NCBI RefSeq assembly: GCF_002240225.1
Contig: NZ_CP022584.1
Coordinates: forward strand, 4,751,850-4,815,849
Reading direction: 5' to 3'
From: Paenibacillus physcomitrellae
GTDB taxonomy: Bacteria; Bacillota; Bacilli; Paenibacillales; Paenibacillaceae
Length of the DNA stretch: 64,000 nucleotides
The translations under genes and the position numbers were made by a program. Shown here piece after piece: positions 53,793-62,608 of the stretch. Under the pieces are notes generated by a model. That model did no database searches and was not told the DNA's origin. It was given only the letters and a program-made list of their open reading frames with translations. How positions within the stretch are numbered: the first letter of the stretch is position 1; each line of letters opens with the position of its first letter.

Positions 53793-53903
53793 GAATGGAC
53801 GCTGCCGGTCAAGCACGGATTTGCCTTCTTTGTCCTTCTTATAAAAATCTTGTCATTCCTTTTTAACTTTATTGAGATCGATGCCTAGGAAAGCTTTTAT
53901 ATA

Positions 53904-56066
53904 ATGAACTCACAGATAAAAAAGGAGAAAGGATCGAGGGCATTGAAGAGGACAGAAGATTTTAAAGCGCAGGATGGGAGCTCCGATCGTTTCCCGCTGC
54001 CAAAGCGGCGGTATATGACAGGACTTGATGGATTAAGGGCACTGGCCATATTGGCCGTCTTGATTTATCATCTCCGGCAGGAATGGCTTCCCGGAGGATT
54101 TCTTGGGGTAGCGGTATTTTTTACTTTGTCCGGTTATTTAATCACGGATATTCTGGCAAACGGCAAGGCAGCGGGGGAAGGCAGGGGCACCCTCCGGTTA
54201 TCGCTCAAAGAGTTCTGGATACGGCGTGCAAGAAGGCTTCTGCCTGCTATGCTGATCGTAGTGTCGGCTGTTGTTGCAGGGGCCTGGCTTGGGGATTCGT
54301 CTCCGTTATCAGAGCTCCGCGGCGATGTGCCTGCTGCTCTCCTTTACATAAGCAACTGGTGGTTTATCTTTCACAAAGTCTCCTATTTTGAATCCTTCGG
54401 TCCACCTTCCCCATTAGGGCATTTATGGTCGCTTGCGGTGGAAGAACAGTTCTATATCGTTTGGCCTGTTCTGCTTGCTGCCGGACTTAAATGGATTCGA
54501 AGCCGGATCTGGCTTGCGGGATGGGTACTGGGACTCGCTGCCGGGTCGGCCGTGTTGATGGCGCTGCTGTATGAGCCGGGGACCGATCCGAGCCGTGTCT
54601 ATTACGGTACGGATACACGAGGGTTTGCTCTGCTGATCGGCGCAGCCTTGGCGCTAGTCTGGCCAAGCGGGAAGTTAAAGCTGCAGGTTTCCCGGCAGGC
54701 CAGTCTCCTCCTGGATTCAGCCGGTATGATAAGCTTGGTGCTGCTTGGTTATTGGACATATAGCTCGGATCAATATGATGATTTTCTTTATCAAGGCGGT
54801 TTGTTCGGAATTGCGTTTGTGAGTGCCATTTTGATCGCCGTTTTAGCCCATCCGGGAAGCCGGATTGGCGGCTGGTTTTCCGCCAGACCTCTGGTTTGGG
54901 TAGGCAAACGGGCTTACGGCTTATACCTCTGGCATTACCCGGTCATTATGCTGACCACTCCGCAGCTGGACACCGGAAGCAGTCACTGGCTTAGAATGCT
55001 TTTGCAGCTGCTGGCTACTTTCCTGCTGGCCGCCGCGTCTTACCGATGGGTAGAGGATCCGATTCGGCATTACGGATTTCAAGGCTGGCTTGCGAGCTTG
55101 TCCACCACAAATTCTGCTTGGAGAAGATGGAAAAGGCTGCCGGCAGCTTCAATGTCCTTCGTCCTGTTCATGATTTTGTTCAGCTTCATTCATTTATATG
55201 TGCCCTCGTTCTTCTTGGGATCGACGGAAGCATCCGGGAAGGCTGGCGCTGTCACAACGGTTATGCCGGTGTTTCAGAATAAGCCGGAACATTCAGACGG
55301 CCACCAGGGAAAAGCTCCTTCCGAAACTGGCCACACCGGCCAAATCGGCCCGACCGGCCAACAGACTACGGGCGGCAAAGGAGCAGGCCCAGAGGAAGCT
55401 TTGCCTTCAAACGTTGGCGGAGAACAATCTGAAGGTTCCCAATCTGAAGAGAACTCACCGGAAGAACACTCATCAGAAGAACACCATCCGCAAGAAGACA
55501 CTTCCGGTCAGGAGCAAGCTTCACAACCGGCGAAGGAGCCGGATGATTCGGCTAACCCTTCCAAAGAGAAACCCTCTAAAGATAAACCTCACGGCACAGG
55601 CAGTGACATCACGGCCATTGGGGATTCCGTTATGCTGGATATTCAGGACGATCTGCAGACCATGTATCCGGATGCTGTTATAGACGGCAAAATCGGCCGT
55701 CAGATGGTGGATGTGCCGGCTGTTTTACAGCGATTAGCCGAAGAAGGGCAGTTAAGGGAGACGGTGATTCTGGAGCTCGGCACAAACGGAGCTTTTTCAA
55801 ACAAACAGATGCAGAAGGTTCTTGCTCTATTAAAGGATGCAAACCGAATTTTGCTGGTGAATACACGTGTGCCGAGGCCGTGGGAAGCAACTGTGAATCA
55901 GGCGCTCGATAAAATTTCGTCAACCGATACCCGGATACAAATCATAGATTGGTATCAGGCGAGCGACGGTCAAACCTCTTATTTTGAACAGGACGGTGTC
56001 CATTTAAAGCCAGAAGGAGCGGCCGCCTATGCCCTGCTGTTAAACCACGCTTTATCAGATAAGTAG
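53904..56066 (+). CDS. OatA-like membrane acyltransferase (acyltransferase-3 + SGNH domains)
   Basis: A 720-residue protein. Residues of about 38-390 are an acyltransferase-3 domain with ten or more TM helices (GLDGLRALAILAVLIYHLRQEWLPGGFLGVAVFFTLSGYLI, catalytic His in IYH). A low-complexity Glu/Ser/Gly linker of about 110 residues follows, then an extracytoplasmic SGNH esterase-like domain with ITAIGDSVMLD and a C-terminal DGVHLKPEG (Asp-x-x-His). The layout is that of peptidoglycan O-acetyltransferase OatA. The start is uncertain: the ATG overlaps a TATAAT, and a TTG at 53943 with AAAGGA upstream is a fair alternative. Confidence 0.88.
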   Translation: MNSQIKKEKGSRALKRTEDFKAQDGSSDRFPLPKRRYMTGLDGLRALAILAVLIYHLRQEWLPGGFLGVAVFFTLSGYLITDILANGKAAGEGRGTLRLSLKEFWIRRARRLLPAMLIVVSAVVAGAWLGDSSPLSELRGDVPAALLYISNWWFIFHKVSYFESFGPPSPLGHLWSLAVEEQFYIVWPVLLAAGLKWIRSRIWLAGWVLGLAAGSAVLMALLYEPGTDPSRVYYGTDTRGFALLIGAALALVWPSGKLKLQVSRQASLLLDSAGMISLVLLGYWTYSSDQYDDFLYQGGLFGIAFVSAILIAVLAHPGSRIGGWFSARPLVWVGKRAYGLYLWHYPVIMLTTPQLDTGSSHWLRMLLQLLATFLLAAASYRWVEDPIRHYGFQGWLASLSTTNSAWRRWKRLPAASMSFVLFMILFSFIHLYVPSFFLGSTEASGKAGAVTTVMPVFQNKPEHSDGHQGKAPSETGHTGQIGPTGQQTTGGKGAGPEEALPSNVGGEQSEGSQSEENSPEEHSSEEHHPQEDTSGQEQASQPAKEPDDSANPSKEKPSKDKPHGTGSDITAIGDSVMLDIQDDLQTMYPDAVIDGKIGRQMVDVPAVLQRLAEEGQLRETVILELGTNGAFSNKQMQKVLALLKDANRILLVNTRVPRPWEATVNQALDKISSTDTRIQIIDWYQASDGQTSYFEQDGVHLKPEGAAAYALLLNHALSDK

Positions 56067-56086
56067 AATTGGAAGGTAAGGGAGAT

Positions 56087-56115
56087 TTTACAAATAGTTA
56101 GAGAGATGGGATAAT
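56087..56115 (+). promoter_or_regulatory. Sigma-A promoter of the lipoprotein gene
   Basis: TTTACA (56087-56092), 17-base spacer, GATAAT (56110-56115), 36 bases before the ATG. Confidence 0.65.
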
Positions 56116-56151
56116 AGAATTTCAATAAAATAAAGGAGGGGTTTGTAGGAA

Positions 56152-57657
56152 ATGAGGAAATGGAAATCCGGTTTAAAGTGGGTTCTTCCGGCAGTAGCTT
56201 TGCTGCTGGTGCTGGCAGGCTGTCAGCCTGTAGGCGGGTTCGACGTAGACAAGATGCTCCTTGGCAATGCGGAGGTCAAGTCAGCCGAATCTAATTTGAA
56301 CCTTTCACTGCATTTTGAGCCAAACAGCACAGCAACGCAAGAAGATCAAGAGATTATTGAACTTATTAATTCTTTGACCCTTAAATTAGACAATGTCAAA
56401 GTACAGAACACTTCTACCATGTCAGCAACAGGGGAACTGGACACCAGCAAGTTCAACATTCCGTTTAAGCTTTCTGTGAACGAAGATGCCCTGGCTGTAC
56501 AGGTAGAGGGAGCGAAAGAACCCTTCTATCTTCCTTTGACAAACGAAATGACGAACACGGGATTGGGAGGATTGAACCCTGAGAAATCTCAGGAATTAGT
56601 GAAACAGATCCAATCCATCGTCATCAAACATCTGCCTAATCCATCCGTGATCGGCGTGACCAAGGTGAATGAAACCATTCATGGGGAGCCGCTCAGCTTG
56701 ACCAAACTTCATGCCGAGGTTTCCGGCGACGAGCTGACAGGACTGCTTAAGACTTTCCTTGAAGCGCTTTCCAATGACCAGGAAGGGCTCAAAACGCTGA
56801 TCGGCGGGCTTTACGACAACCTGCTGCCGGTCCTGAAAGAAGAAGGCTTAACGAATCTTCAGGATCTGAATAGCGGGCTGGGCAATGTTCCACTGGATGA
56901 CCGTGATGCTGTCATAGCTGAAACTTACACTAAACTTCAAAAAGCGCTTGATCTTGTAGTACTGAGCTATGACGAAACGGTAAATCAAATGCTCCAAGAA
57001 CAGCCGGATGCTGCAGCAGTCTTAAGCAAAGATACGAAATTGACTACGGATATTTATTTAGACAGCAGCTACAAGCTCCGCAAGCAGAACCTGGAGCTGA
57101 AGGTGAACCTGCCGCAATCGGAAGGTGTTCCTTTCAAGAGCTTCAGTTATAAAGTATCCAGTGAGCAGTGGAACGTAAATGAAGCGATTCAAGCGGATTT
57201 GCTGAACACGGATAACGGCGTTGATCTTTCGGTTGTCCCGATGACTCCGGGAACGATCCTCCGGAATCTGGATCCCCAATCGGAAGTCTACAACGTGTTC
57301 AGAAATGAGTTGGGACTTACGAACAAGCTGATCCCGATCGATCCGGAATTTGATGACACCATCGTCAAACAAAATACTACGATGATTCCGCTTCGTTATC
57401 TGGCAGAAAATCTGGATGCAGCGGTTCAGGTCAAAGACGGAAATATCGTCATTACGGAAGATCTTGACGGAGGTCAGCTGATCTTTAAGCCGGGGGCCAA
57501 AACCGCGATTGTTAACGGGAACAATGTGGACCTGCCGCAGCCGGTATTTATCGATGCTTACGGCCGGGCTTACGCACCGCTTCGTGTGCTGGCAGAAGGA
57601 CTCCAGGCGCATGTTGAATGGAACAGCGATGGCTCCCTCCAAGTGGTTCGGAACTAA
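56152..57657 (+). CDS. Lipoprotein with C-terminal copper-amine-oxidase-N-like (stalk) domain
   Basis: A 501-residue lipoprotein with lipobox LVLAGC (Cys24). Residues 40-370 are an unrecognised domain of alternating helices and strands, with no known motif. Residues of about 395-500 (TTMIPLRYLAENLDAAVQV and FIDAYGRAYAPLRVLAEGLQAHVEW) are the repeated PLR-x-LAE pattern of the copper amine oxidase N-terminal-like domain common on Paenibacillus surface proteins. It has its own promoter and an AGGAGGGG. It likely binds the cell wall. Confidence 0.85.
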   Translation: MRKWKSGLKWVLPAVALLLVLAGCQPVGGFDVDKMLLGNAEVKSAESNLNLSLHFEPNSTATQEDQEIIELINSLTLKLDNVKVQNTSTMSATGELDTSKFNIPFKLSVNEDALAVQVEGAKEPFYLPLTNEMTNTGLGGLNPEKSQELVKQIQSIVIKHLPNPSVIGVTKVNETIHGEPLSLTKLHAEVSGDELTGLLKTFLEALSNDQEGLKTLIGGLYDNLLPVLKEEGLTNLQDLNSGLGNVPLDDRDAVIAETYTKLQKALDLVVLSYDETVNQMLQEQPDAAAVLSKDTKLTTDIYLDSSYKLRKQNLELKVNLPQSEGVPFKSFSYKVSSEQWNVNEAIQADLLNTDNGVDLSVVPMTPGTILRNLDPQSEVYNVFRNELGLTNKLIPIDPEFDDTIVKQNTTMIPLRYLAENLDAAVQVKDGNIVITEDLDGGQLIFKPGAKTAIVNGNNVDLPQPVFIDAYGRAYAPLRVLAEGLQAHVEWNSDGSLQVVRN

Positions 57658-57682
57658 ACCAAATAAGTAAATAGAACGATTA

Positions 57683-57730
57683 ACGGCACACCCCTGTCTA
57701 AAGTAACAACTGCAGGGCGTGTGCCGTTTT
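57683..57730 (+). terminator. Terminator after the lipoprotein gene
   Basis: ACGGCACAC (57683-57691) pairs with GTGTGCCGT (57719-57727), with inner CCCTG/CAGGG, then TTT. Confidence 0.85.
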
Positions 57731-57842
57731 GTATTGACCAGCCGCAGCTATAGGAGCATAATGAAACCTGAATGTTAAGGTAAGGTCGGGAATTCTAGGC
57801 CGGAATGGATCCGGCAAATCAAATAGTAAAAGATGTGATTCC

Positions 57843-59234
57843 ATGTCCCAGGCTCTCGTTAAGCTCAAACCTGCTTCATTGTTAACGAAATATTTCTCAG
57901 GCAAATCCATCAGCTATCCGCAGATGATTGCCCTCTTTATTCCGCTTCTGGTGGATCAGGCCTTTATAGTGGGGCTGAATTTAATTAATACGGCCATGAT
58001 CAGTTCATCAGGGGTTGCTGCCGTAAGTGCGGTCAACATGGTGGATTCCCTGAATATCTTTCTGATCAGCGTCTTTGTTGCGGTAGCTACCGGCGGTACG
58101 GTTGTAGTGGCCCAGTATAAGGGAAGCGACAATCCGAACATGGTCTCCAAATCTACGGCCGGGACCATTTCTTCTGTGGCGGTTCTGTCGCTGGGGATTG
58201 GCGTGCTGCTAAGTGTATTTCATATGCCGGCTTTGAACCTGCTCTTCGGTTCAGCGGCGCCGGATGTCTTTGATAATGCACGGATATATTTGATCGGCAG
58301 CAGCGTCTCCTATCTCGGCATCGGGATTGTGGAGGCGGTCTGCGGAGCGCTTCGGGGGATCGGCAGAAGCCGTGCATCCCTTTTTTTGTCGCTGATCATG
58401 AATTTGTCTTATGTGGTTTTGAATATTGTATTTATTAATTTTATGCATATGGGGGTAACAGGACTATCGGTTGCCATGAACGTATCACGCTATCTGGCTG
58501 CGGCCTGCGCGATTCTTTATCTGGTCAGAGTCGATACGAATCTGCAGCTGCGGATTATGGATATGATTCGGATCAATTGGGCCATGTTCAAGAAGATCAT
58601 GTTTATAGGATTGCCGTTTGCAGCGGAGCAGATGTTCTTCAACGGCGGGAAAATTTTGACCCAAATCTTCATTGTTGGTCTCGGTACTAATGCCATTGCA
58701 ACCAATGCGATTTGCGGGACCTTGGCGAATGTGGTGCAGATCCCGGCCAACGCATTGTCTCTGACCGTCATTACGGTTGTGGGGCAATGTATCGGCAGCA
58801 AAAACATCGATGACGCCAGAAAGTTCACGAAATCCTTCGTATGGCTGTCGTCCTTGTCGTTTGTTCTGACTGGAGCGATCGTCATGTCGCTGTTTCATCC
58901 GCTTGTCTCGATGTTTCATCCGCCACAGGAAATCGTACATGACATCTTTATCATTATGCTGATTAATTCCTTGATCCAGATCCCATTATGGTCGATCAGT
59001 TTTATAGCGCCATCCGCCCTGCGTGCGGCGGGGGATTCCAAATATACCTCTATCGTTTCCATGCTTTCCATGTGGCTGTTCCGGGTCGTGCTCGGCTATA
59101 TACTTGGTGTGGTTTCGCCGCTCGGTATTCTTGGGGTTTGGCTGGCCATGGAACTGGAGTGGGGCATCCGGGGTTTCATATTCATGCGGCGTTTTGCCGG
59201 CAACAAATGGTATCAGCACAAGCTGATCGATTAA
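57843..59234 (+). CDS. MATE-family efflux transporter
   Basis: A 463-residue protein with about twelve TM helices in two halves, each starting with the MATE pattern (FIPLLVDQAFIVGLNLINTAMIS and GLPFAAEQMFFNGGKILTQIFIVGLG). The VVTVVGQCIG-like segment is also typical. MATE exporters move cationic drugs or metabolites with Na+ or H+. The ribosome-binding site before the ATG is weak (AAAGATG), so expression may be low or the start further downstream. It is monocistronic; no regulator is adjacent. Confidence 0.9.
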   Translation: MSQALVKLKPASLLTKYFSGKSISYPQMIALFIPLLVDQAFIVGLNLINTAMISSSGVAAVSAVNMVDSLNIFLISVFVAVATGGTVVVAQYKGSDNPNMVSKSTAGTISSVAVLSLGIGVLLSVFHMPALNLLFGSAAPDVFDNARIYLIGSSVSYLGIGIVEAVCGALRGIGRSRASLFLSLIMNLSYVVLNIVFINFMHMGVTGLSVAMNVSRYLAAACAILYLVRVDTNLQLRIMDMIRINWAMFKKIMFIGLPFAAEQMFFNGGKILTQIFIVGLGTNAIATNAICGTLANVVQIPANALSLTVITVVGQCIGSKNIDDARKFTKSFVWLSSLSFVLTGAIVMSLFHPLVSMFHPPQEIVHDIFIIMLINSLIQIPLWSISFIAPSALRAAGDSKYTSIVSMLSMWLFRVVLGYILGVVSPLGILGVWLAMELEWGIRGFIFMRRFAGNKWYQHKLID

Positions 59235-59337
59235 TAATGGTTGTACCTGTGCGTCAAGGCTTCATTTTCCTGTACTAATCCTTCCTCCAACATCAAACAA
59301 TGTATTTACCGACAACTACGAGTGGAGGGAAGACGAG

Positions 59338-60228
59338 ATGAGCACAGGAATCAGAAATCCGTTCAACAAAACCGTGTTTTGGCTGACCCAGGTTATGCTT
59401 GGAGCGGTTTTGTTCTTACAGCCCGGTTTGGCCGGGGCTTCTTCACTTACACAGGGGACGCCAGCAGGAAGGCCTTTCGATTCTGACATCGAACAGCCAG
59501 CGCCCAAACCAGCCTCAGCTGTCAAGAAATTAGCCATCGTCATCGATGACTTAGGCAATGATATGGATGGAACGCAGGAAATCATGAAGATGCCGATTAA
59601 ACTGACCGTTGCGGTCATGCCTTTTATGCCGACAACAGAGCGGGATGCCAAGATGGCCCACGAACGCGGGTTTGATGTGCTGGTTCATCTGCCCATGGAA
59701 CCCAATCACGGCAAACCGGAGTGGCTTGGCCCAGGTGCCATCATGAGTTCCTTAAGCGATAGCGAAGTCCGGACCCGGGTGGAGCAGGCGATTGATAACG
59801 TTCCGTACGCAGTTGGCATCAACAACCATATGGGCTCCAAAATAACCGCTGACCCCCGGATCATGTCCATCGTGCTGGATGTTTGCCGGGAACGCGGTTT
59901 GTTTTTCCTGGACAGCCGTACGAATTATAAGACTGTTGTAGGCAAGCTGTGCAAGGAGAAAGGCATGCCGGACATCGGCAATGAATTTTTCCTCGACGAT
60001 CAATATAATCAGCAGCATATCATCCAGCAAATGCACAAGGTGATGAACTGGATGAAAGATCATGACAGCTGCATCATCATTGGACACGTCGGTGTTCCGG
60101 GGACCAAGACAGCTGGCGTCATCCGCAGCTCAATCCATCAGATGCCGAAGGACGTAGAATTTGTAACGCTGAGTGAATTTGTCCGAGAACGTAACGGCGA
60201 TCCCATTTTACGTGGAATATTACCTTAA
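59338..60228 (+). CDS. Divergent polysaccharide deacetylase family protein
   Basis: A 296-residue secreted or membrane-anchored protein (hydrophobic segment at residues 14-33). The catalytic domain is of the divergent polysaccharide deacetylase family (COG2861/YibQ type): LAIVIDDLGNDMDGT, VLVHLPMEPNHG, VGINNHMGSKITADPRIM and FFLDSRTNYKTV. Metal-binding Asp/His residues are visible in these motifs. The specific substrate is unknown, plausibly a cell-wall glycan. GGAGGG precedes the ATG. It converges on an amidase gene with a 7-base gap, both stops inside one palindrome. Confidence 0.87.
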   Translation: MSTGIRNPFNKTVFWLTQVMLGAVLFLQPGLAGASSLTQGTPAGRPFDSDIEQPAPKPASAVKKLAIVIDDLGNDMDGTQEIMKMPIKLTVAVMPFMPTTERDAKMAHERGFDVLVHLPMEPNHGKPEWLGPGAIMSSLSDSEVRTRVEQAIDNVPYAVGINNHMGSKITADPRIMSIVLDVCRERGLFFLDSRTNYKTVVGKLCKEKGMPDIGNEFFLDDQYNQQHIIQQMHKVMNWMKDHDSCIIIGHVGVPGTKTAGVIRSSIHQMPKDVEFVTLSEFVRERNGDPILRGILP

Positions 60229-60240
60229 CGCGCCGTTAAG
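60224..60240. terminator. Palindrome covering both convergent stop codons
   Basis: CTTAACG-CGC-CGTTAAG is a perfect 7-bp hairpin. It includes the stop of the deacetylase (TAA, 60226-60228) and of the amidase (60236-60238). No T-tract follows on either strand, so it is a hairpin of uncertain role. Confidence 0.5.
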
Positions 60241-60946
60241 ACTCAAGAAAATAACGGGCAATCCCCGCGACAATCGCTTGGGCGACCTTCGTCTGCCCTT
60301 GGGACGAGTTCAGAAAATTCCGGTCCTCCTCGTTGCTGATAAAGCCTGTCTCGACAATTACAGCTGGAACCTCCGTATGATTAAGCAGATAAAAAGGTTC
60401 ACCGACCTCCGATTTCCAGGAACTGTGGTAAAGATCATTTAAGGGCTCCTGGAGACAGGCGGCCAGCAGGGCGCTTCGTCCTTCATCCTGATGAAGAACG
60501 ATAGGGCCTTTTCTTGTTTTATTTTTGGACCAATTCACATGCAGGCTGACCACGATAGAAGTTTTAACATCCTCACTCATTCGTTCTCTTTGGGTCAAAT
60601 CTCTCATATGACGGGACCGGCTGCCGTGCCAGCGGTTCTCATCACTGAGCGCGTAATCTCCGTTTCGGTTCAGAATCGCCCTGTACCCTTCACTCCGCAG
60701 TAGCATATACAGCCGCTGGCCGATTTCCAGGTTGATGTTTTTCTCTAAAATGTCCCCATGAGATGTTCCGCCGTCTATGCCGCCATGCCCTGCATCAATC
60801 AGGATCACCGGTTTTGGAAAAGCATGGTGCGCCGGATTATCCGCCGGCTTGTCATCTGCCCGAACCGGAAGAGGCAGCAGAAGAACAGTAGAAATTGAAA
60901 CCATGAAGAGAGTAAGAAACCATTTGTTTTGCTGACCTTTAATCAT
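60236..60946 (-). CDS. N-acetylmuramoyl-L-alanine amidase (Amidase_3)
   Basis: A 236-residue secreted amidase. A signal peptide or anchor occupies residues 8-30 (WFLTLFMVSISTVLLLPLPVRA). The zinc amidase domain has ILIDAGHGGIDGG (His), the Glu in ILEKNINLEIG and the distal VSLHVNW plus VIVETGFISNEEDR. It cleaves the bond between MurNAc and the stem peptide. I chose the ATG with AAAGGG upstream, not the GTG 9 bases earlier, which lies directly on that site. No SPOR or cell-wall-binding repeats are present. Confidence 0.9.
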   Translation of the reverse strand: MIKGQQNKWFLTLFMVSISTVLLLPLPVRADDKPADNPAHHAFPKPVILIDAGHGGIDGGTSHGDILEKNINLEIGQRLYMLLRSEGYRAILNRNGDYALSDENRWHGSRSRHMRDLTQRERMSEDVKTSIVVSLHVNWSKNKTRKGPIVLHQDEGRSALLAACLQEPLNDLYHSSWKSEVGEPFYLLNHTEVPAVIVETGFISNEEDRNFLNSSQGQTKVAQAIVAGIARYFLES

Positions 60947-61105
60947 ACCGTTCACCCTTTACAAGGATTTATTTGCCTTTATCGTAAGCAAACCTCAGCT
61001 TCCTTATGCATCCGCCCGTTTAAAAAGTCTCTATTTGTACACAATAAAGATAACGTCAGGGGCGGAATAAGAAATGAAATCAGAAGATGCAAGGAGGAAG
61101 ACAAG

Positions 61106-61300
61106 ATGGCCAAAGGTGACGAACTGGTCAGGTTTATAACGGAGCGGGTAGTAGATTATGTAGAAACACCGAAGGAAGTCCGTAAGGTACGGAAGCAGGT
61201 CAAGGAACCATGGAGTACAAAATGGTTTGGAATGCTCCCGGCTTCTTTATCGATGTGGGGACAAAACACCTTTAAACGCAAACGGCGAAATATACGCTGA
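61106..61300 (+). CDS. yqzE: YqzE family protein
   Basis: A 64-residue basic protein matching Bacillus YqzE in layout: ELVRFITERVVDYVETPKEVRKVRK, then KEPWSTKWFGMLPASLSMW. In Bacillus the gene lies at the comG operon, but no com genes are here. Function is unknown. AAGGAGG precedes the ATG. The frame is open upstream to 60929 but that overlaps the amidase gene in antisense. Confidence 0.85.
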   Translation: MAKGDELVRFITERVVDYVETPKEVRKVRKQVKEPWSTKWFGMLPASLSMWGQNTFKRKRRNIR

Positions 61301-61316
61301 GAGAAGACAAACAGAA

Positions 61317-61367
61317 ACAGAGTGTTTTCCGGATAGGAGCTAGGCCCGGAAAGCAGCTCTGTTTTTT
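61317..61367 (+). terminator. Terminator after yqzE
   Basis: ACAGAG (61317-61322) pairs with CTCTGT (61357-61362), with an inner TTTCCGG/CCGGAAA stem, followed by T residues. Confidence 0.8.
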
Positions 61368-61396
61368 AATGCGGTATGCTGTCTGAATGGCAGGAA

Positions 61397-62455
61397 CTAA
61401 CGGCCTGTCCAGGCTTTAAATTCTCCGGCTTCTGCGAGCGCGCTAAACGAGATATAGCGGGTCAAATTTTCCGTCTGACTGATTAAGTATACGATCGGCT
61501 TTGAGCCGGCTTGACCGGCAGCCGTTTGATTCCACAGCTGGTAGCCGGAAATCGGGAGGGATTGCGCATAAGTGCGGGAAGCTCCTGAGGAGAACAAGAC
61601 CCATCTGTCCGGCTTGACTGGTTTGTCCGCCAAAGCGGCTGCATTTTTGAATTGAACCGGATTAAGCTTAAGAGACTTTCCAGTCATCCACAATATATTA
61701 TCGTCTGGATGGAAGAAAAGGGAATGTTGAACGGAAGATTCAGGTTTCGGCAAATCTGCTGCCTCCGGTTTCCCCTGAGCGCCGCTGTACATAACAACAG
61801 TTCCGCTTAAGTCTGAAAGAGGCGAAGCTTTCTCACGGCTTAGCCAGTCTGCATCGCTATCCGGCAGCGCTTCGCCGCCGGCAGCTTCATAATACATGGA
61901 CGGCGACTTGCCGGACTGACCTGTTTGACCCGATTGATCTGATTGATTAATAACTTTCCATTGAGTGAGCGTAGGGCCGCCATAGAGCGGTACCAGACTG
62001 TCATTGCTGCCCAGCGAAAGTCGTTTAGGGTTGTACAATGGTTCTGGACCGCTGCCGTATTCAATCAGCGCCAGCCCGCCCTCAGGTTTAGCACCTATGA
62101 TTAGATAACCTACCGGAGTCCGGCTCGGGGATATCAAGCTGACCAGCCAGCCATGGGTACCGGGACCGAGCGGATCAATCGCTGCGGTGCTTTCTTTCCA
62201 TTCCGTGAAGCCTTCCTGCTCACCAAGCGTTTGAATCAGTTTGCGGGCAAACAGCTGGACCTCGGCAGGCGCGGTTTCTTGCGGAGCTTCAGCCTCTTTG
62301 AGCAAGGAAGAGAAAGCCGTATAAGCGGCAGGAACAGTAGCAGTAGAAACAGTAGAACCGGTAGGAGCAGCTGCATTTCCTACGACTGCTGGAGTGAGCA
62401 GCAGTGCACCGAGCAGGAGCAGGGTTATATTTTTGGATAAGGCGAAGCCTTTCAT
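61397..62455 (-). CDS. Secreted protein of unknown function, 352 aa
   Basis: A clear signal peptide (residues 8-29: KNITLLLLGALLLTPAVVGNAAA) is followed by an Ala/Thr/Pro-rich linker and a single extracytoplasmic domain with several WLVSLISPSRTPVGYLIIG-like beta-strands. A Ser/Gln/Gly-rich loop (QSDQSGQTGQSGKSP) lies in the middle. There is no lipobox. I recognise no family. It sits between yqzE and yqhG and faces yqzE; nothing suggests a shared role. Confidence 0.72.
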   Translation of the reverse strand: MKGFALSKNITLLLLGALLLTPAVVGNAAAPTGSTVSTATVPAAYTAFSSLLKEAEAPQETAPAEVQLFARKLIQTLGEQEGFTEWKESTAAIDPLGPGTHGWLVSLISPSRTPVGYLIIGAKPEGGLALIEYGSGPEPLYNPKRLSLGSNDSLVPLYGGPTLTQWKVINQSDQSGQTGQSGKSPSMYYEAAGGEALPDSDADWLSREKASPLSDLSGTVVMYSGAQGKPEAADLPKPESSVQHSLFFHPDDNILWMTGKSLKLNPVQFKNAAALADKPVKPDRWVLFSSGASRTYAQSLPISGYQLWNQTAAGQAGSKPIVYLISQTENLTRYISFSALAEAGEFKAWTGR

Positions 62456-62545
62456 GACATCATCACCTGCACTTTTTAGAAATGGTGAGACTTGTCCTTA
62501 CATCGAATTTTCTCCATTGTAGTTAAACTGTGCAAAAAAGGGTGT

Positions 62546-62579
62546 AAGTCCCTGTCGTGAGCCGCGCTGCAAGGGACTT
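62546..62579 (-). terminator. Possible terminator of yqhG
   Basis: AAGTCCCT (62546-62553) pairs with AGGGACTT (62572-62579). An A-run at 62533-62539 serves as T-tract on the minus strand, 6 bases from the stem. Confidence 0.55.
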
Positions 62580-62608
62580 CTATTTTTGCTGTCTTTTAGC
62601 GACAGAAG

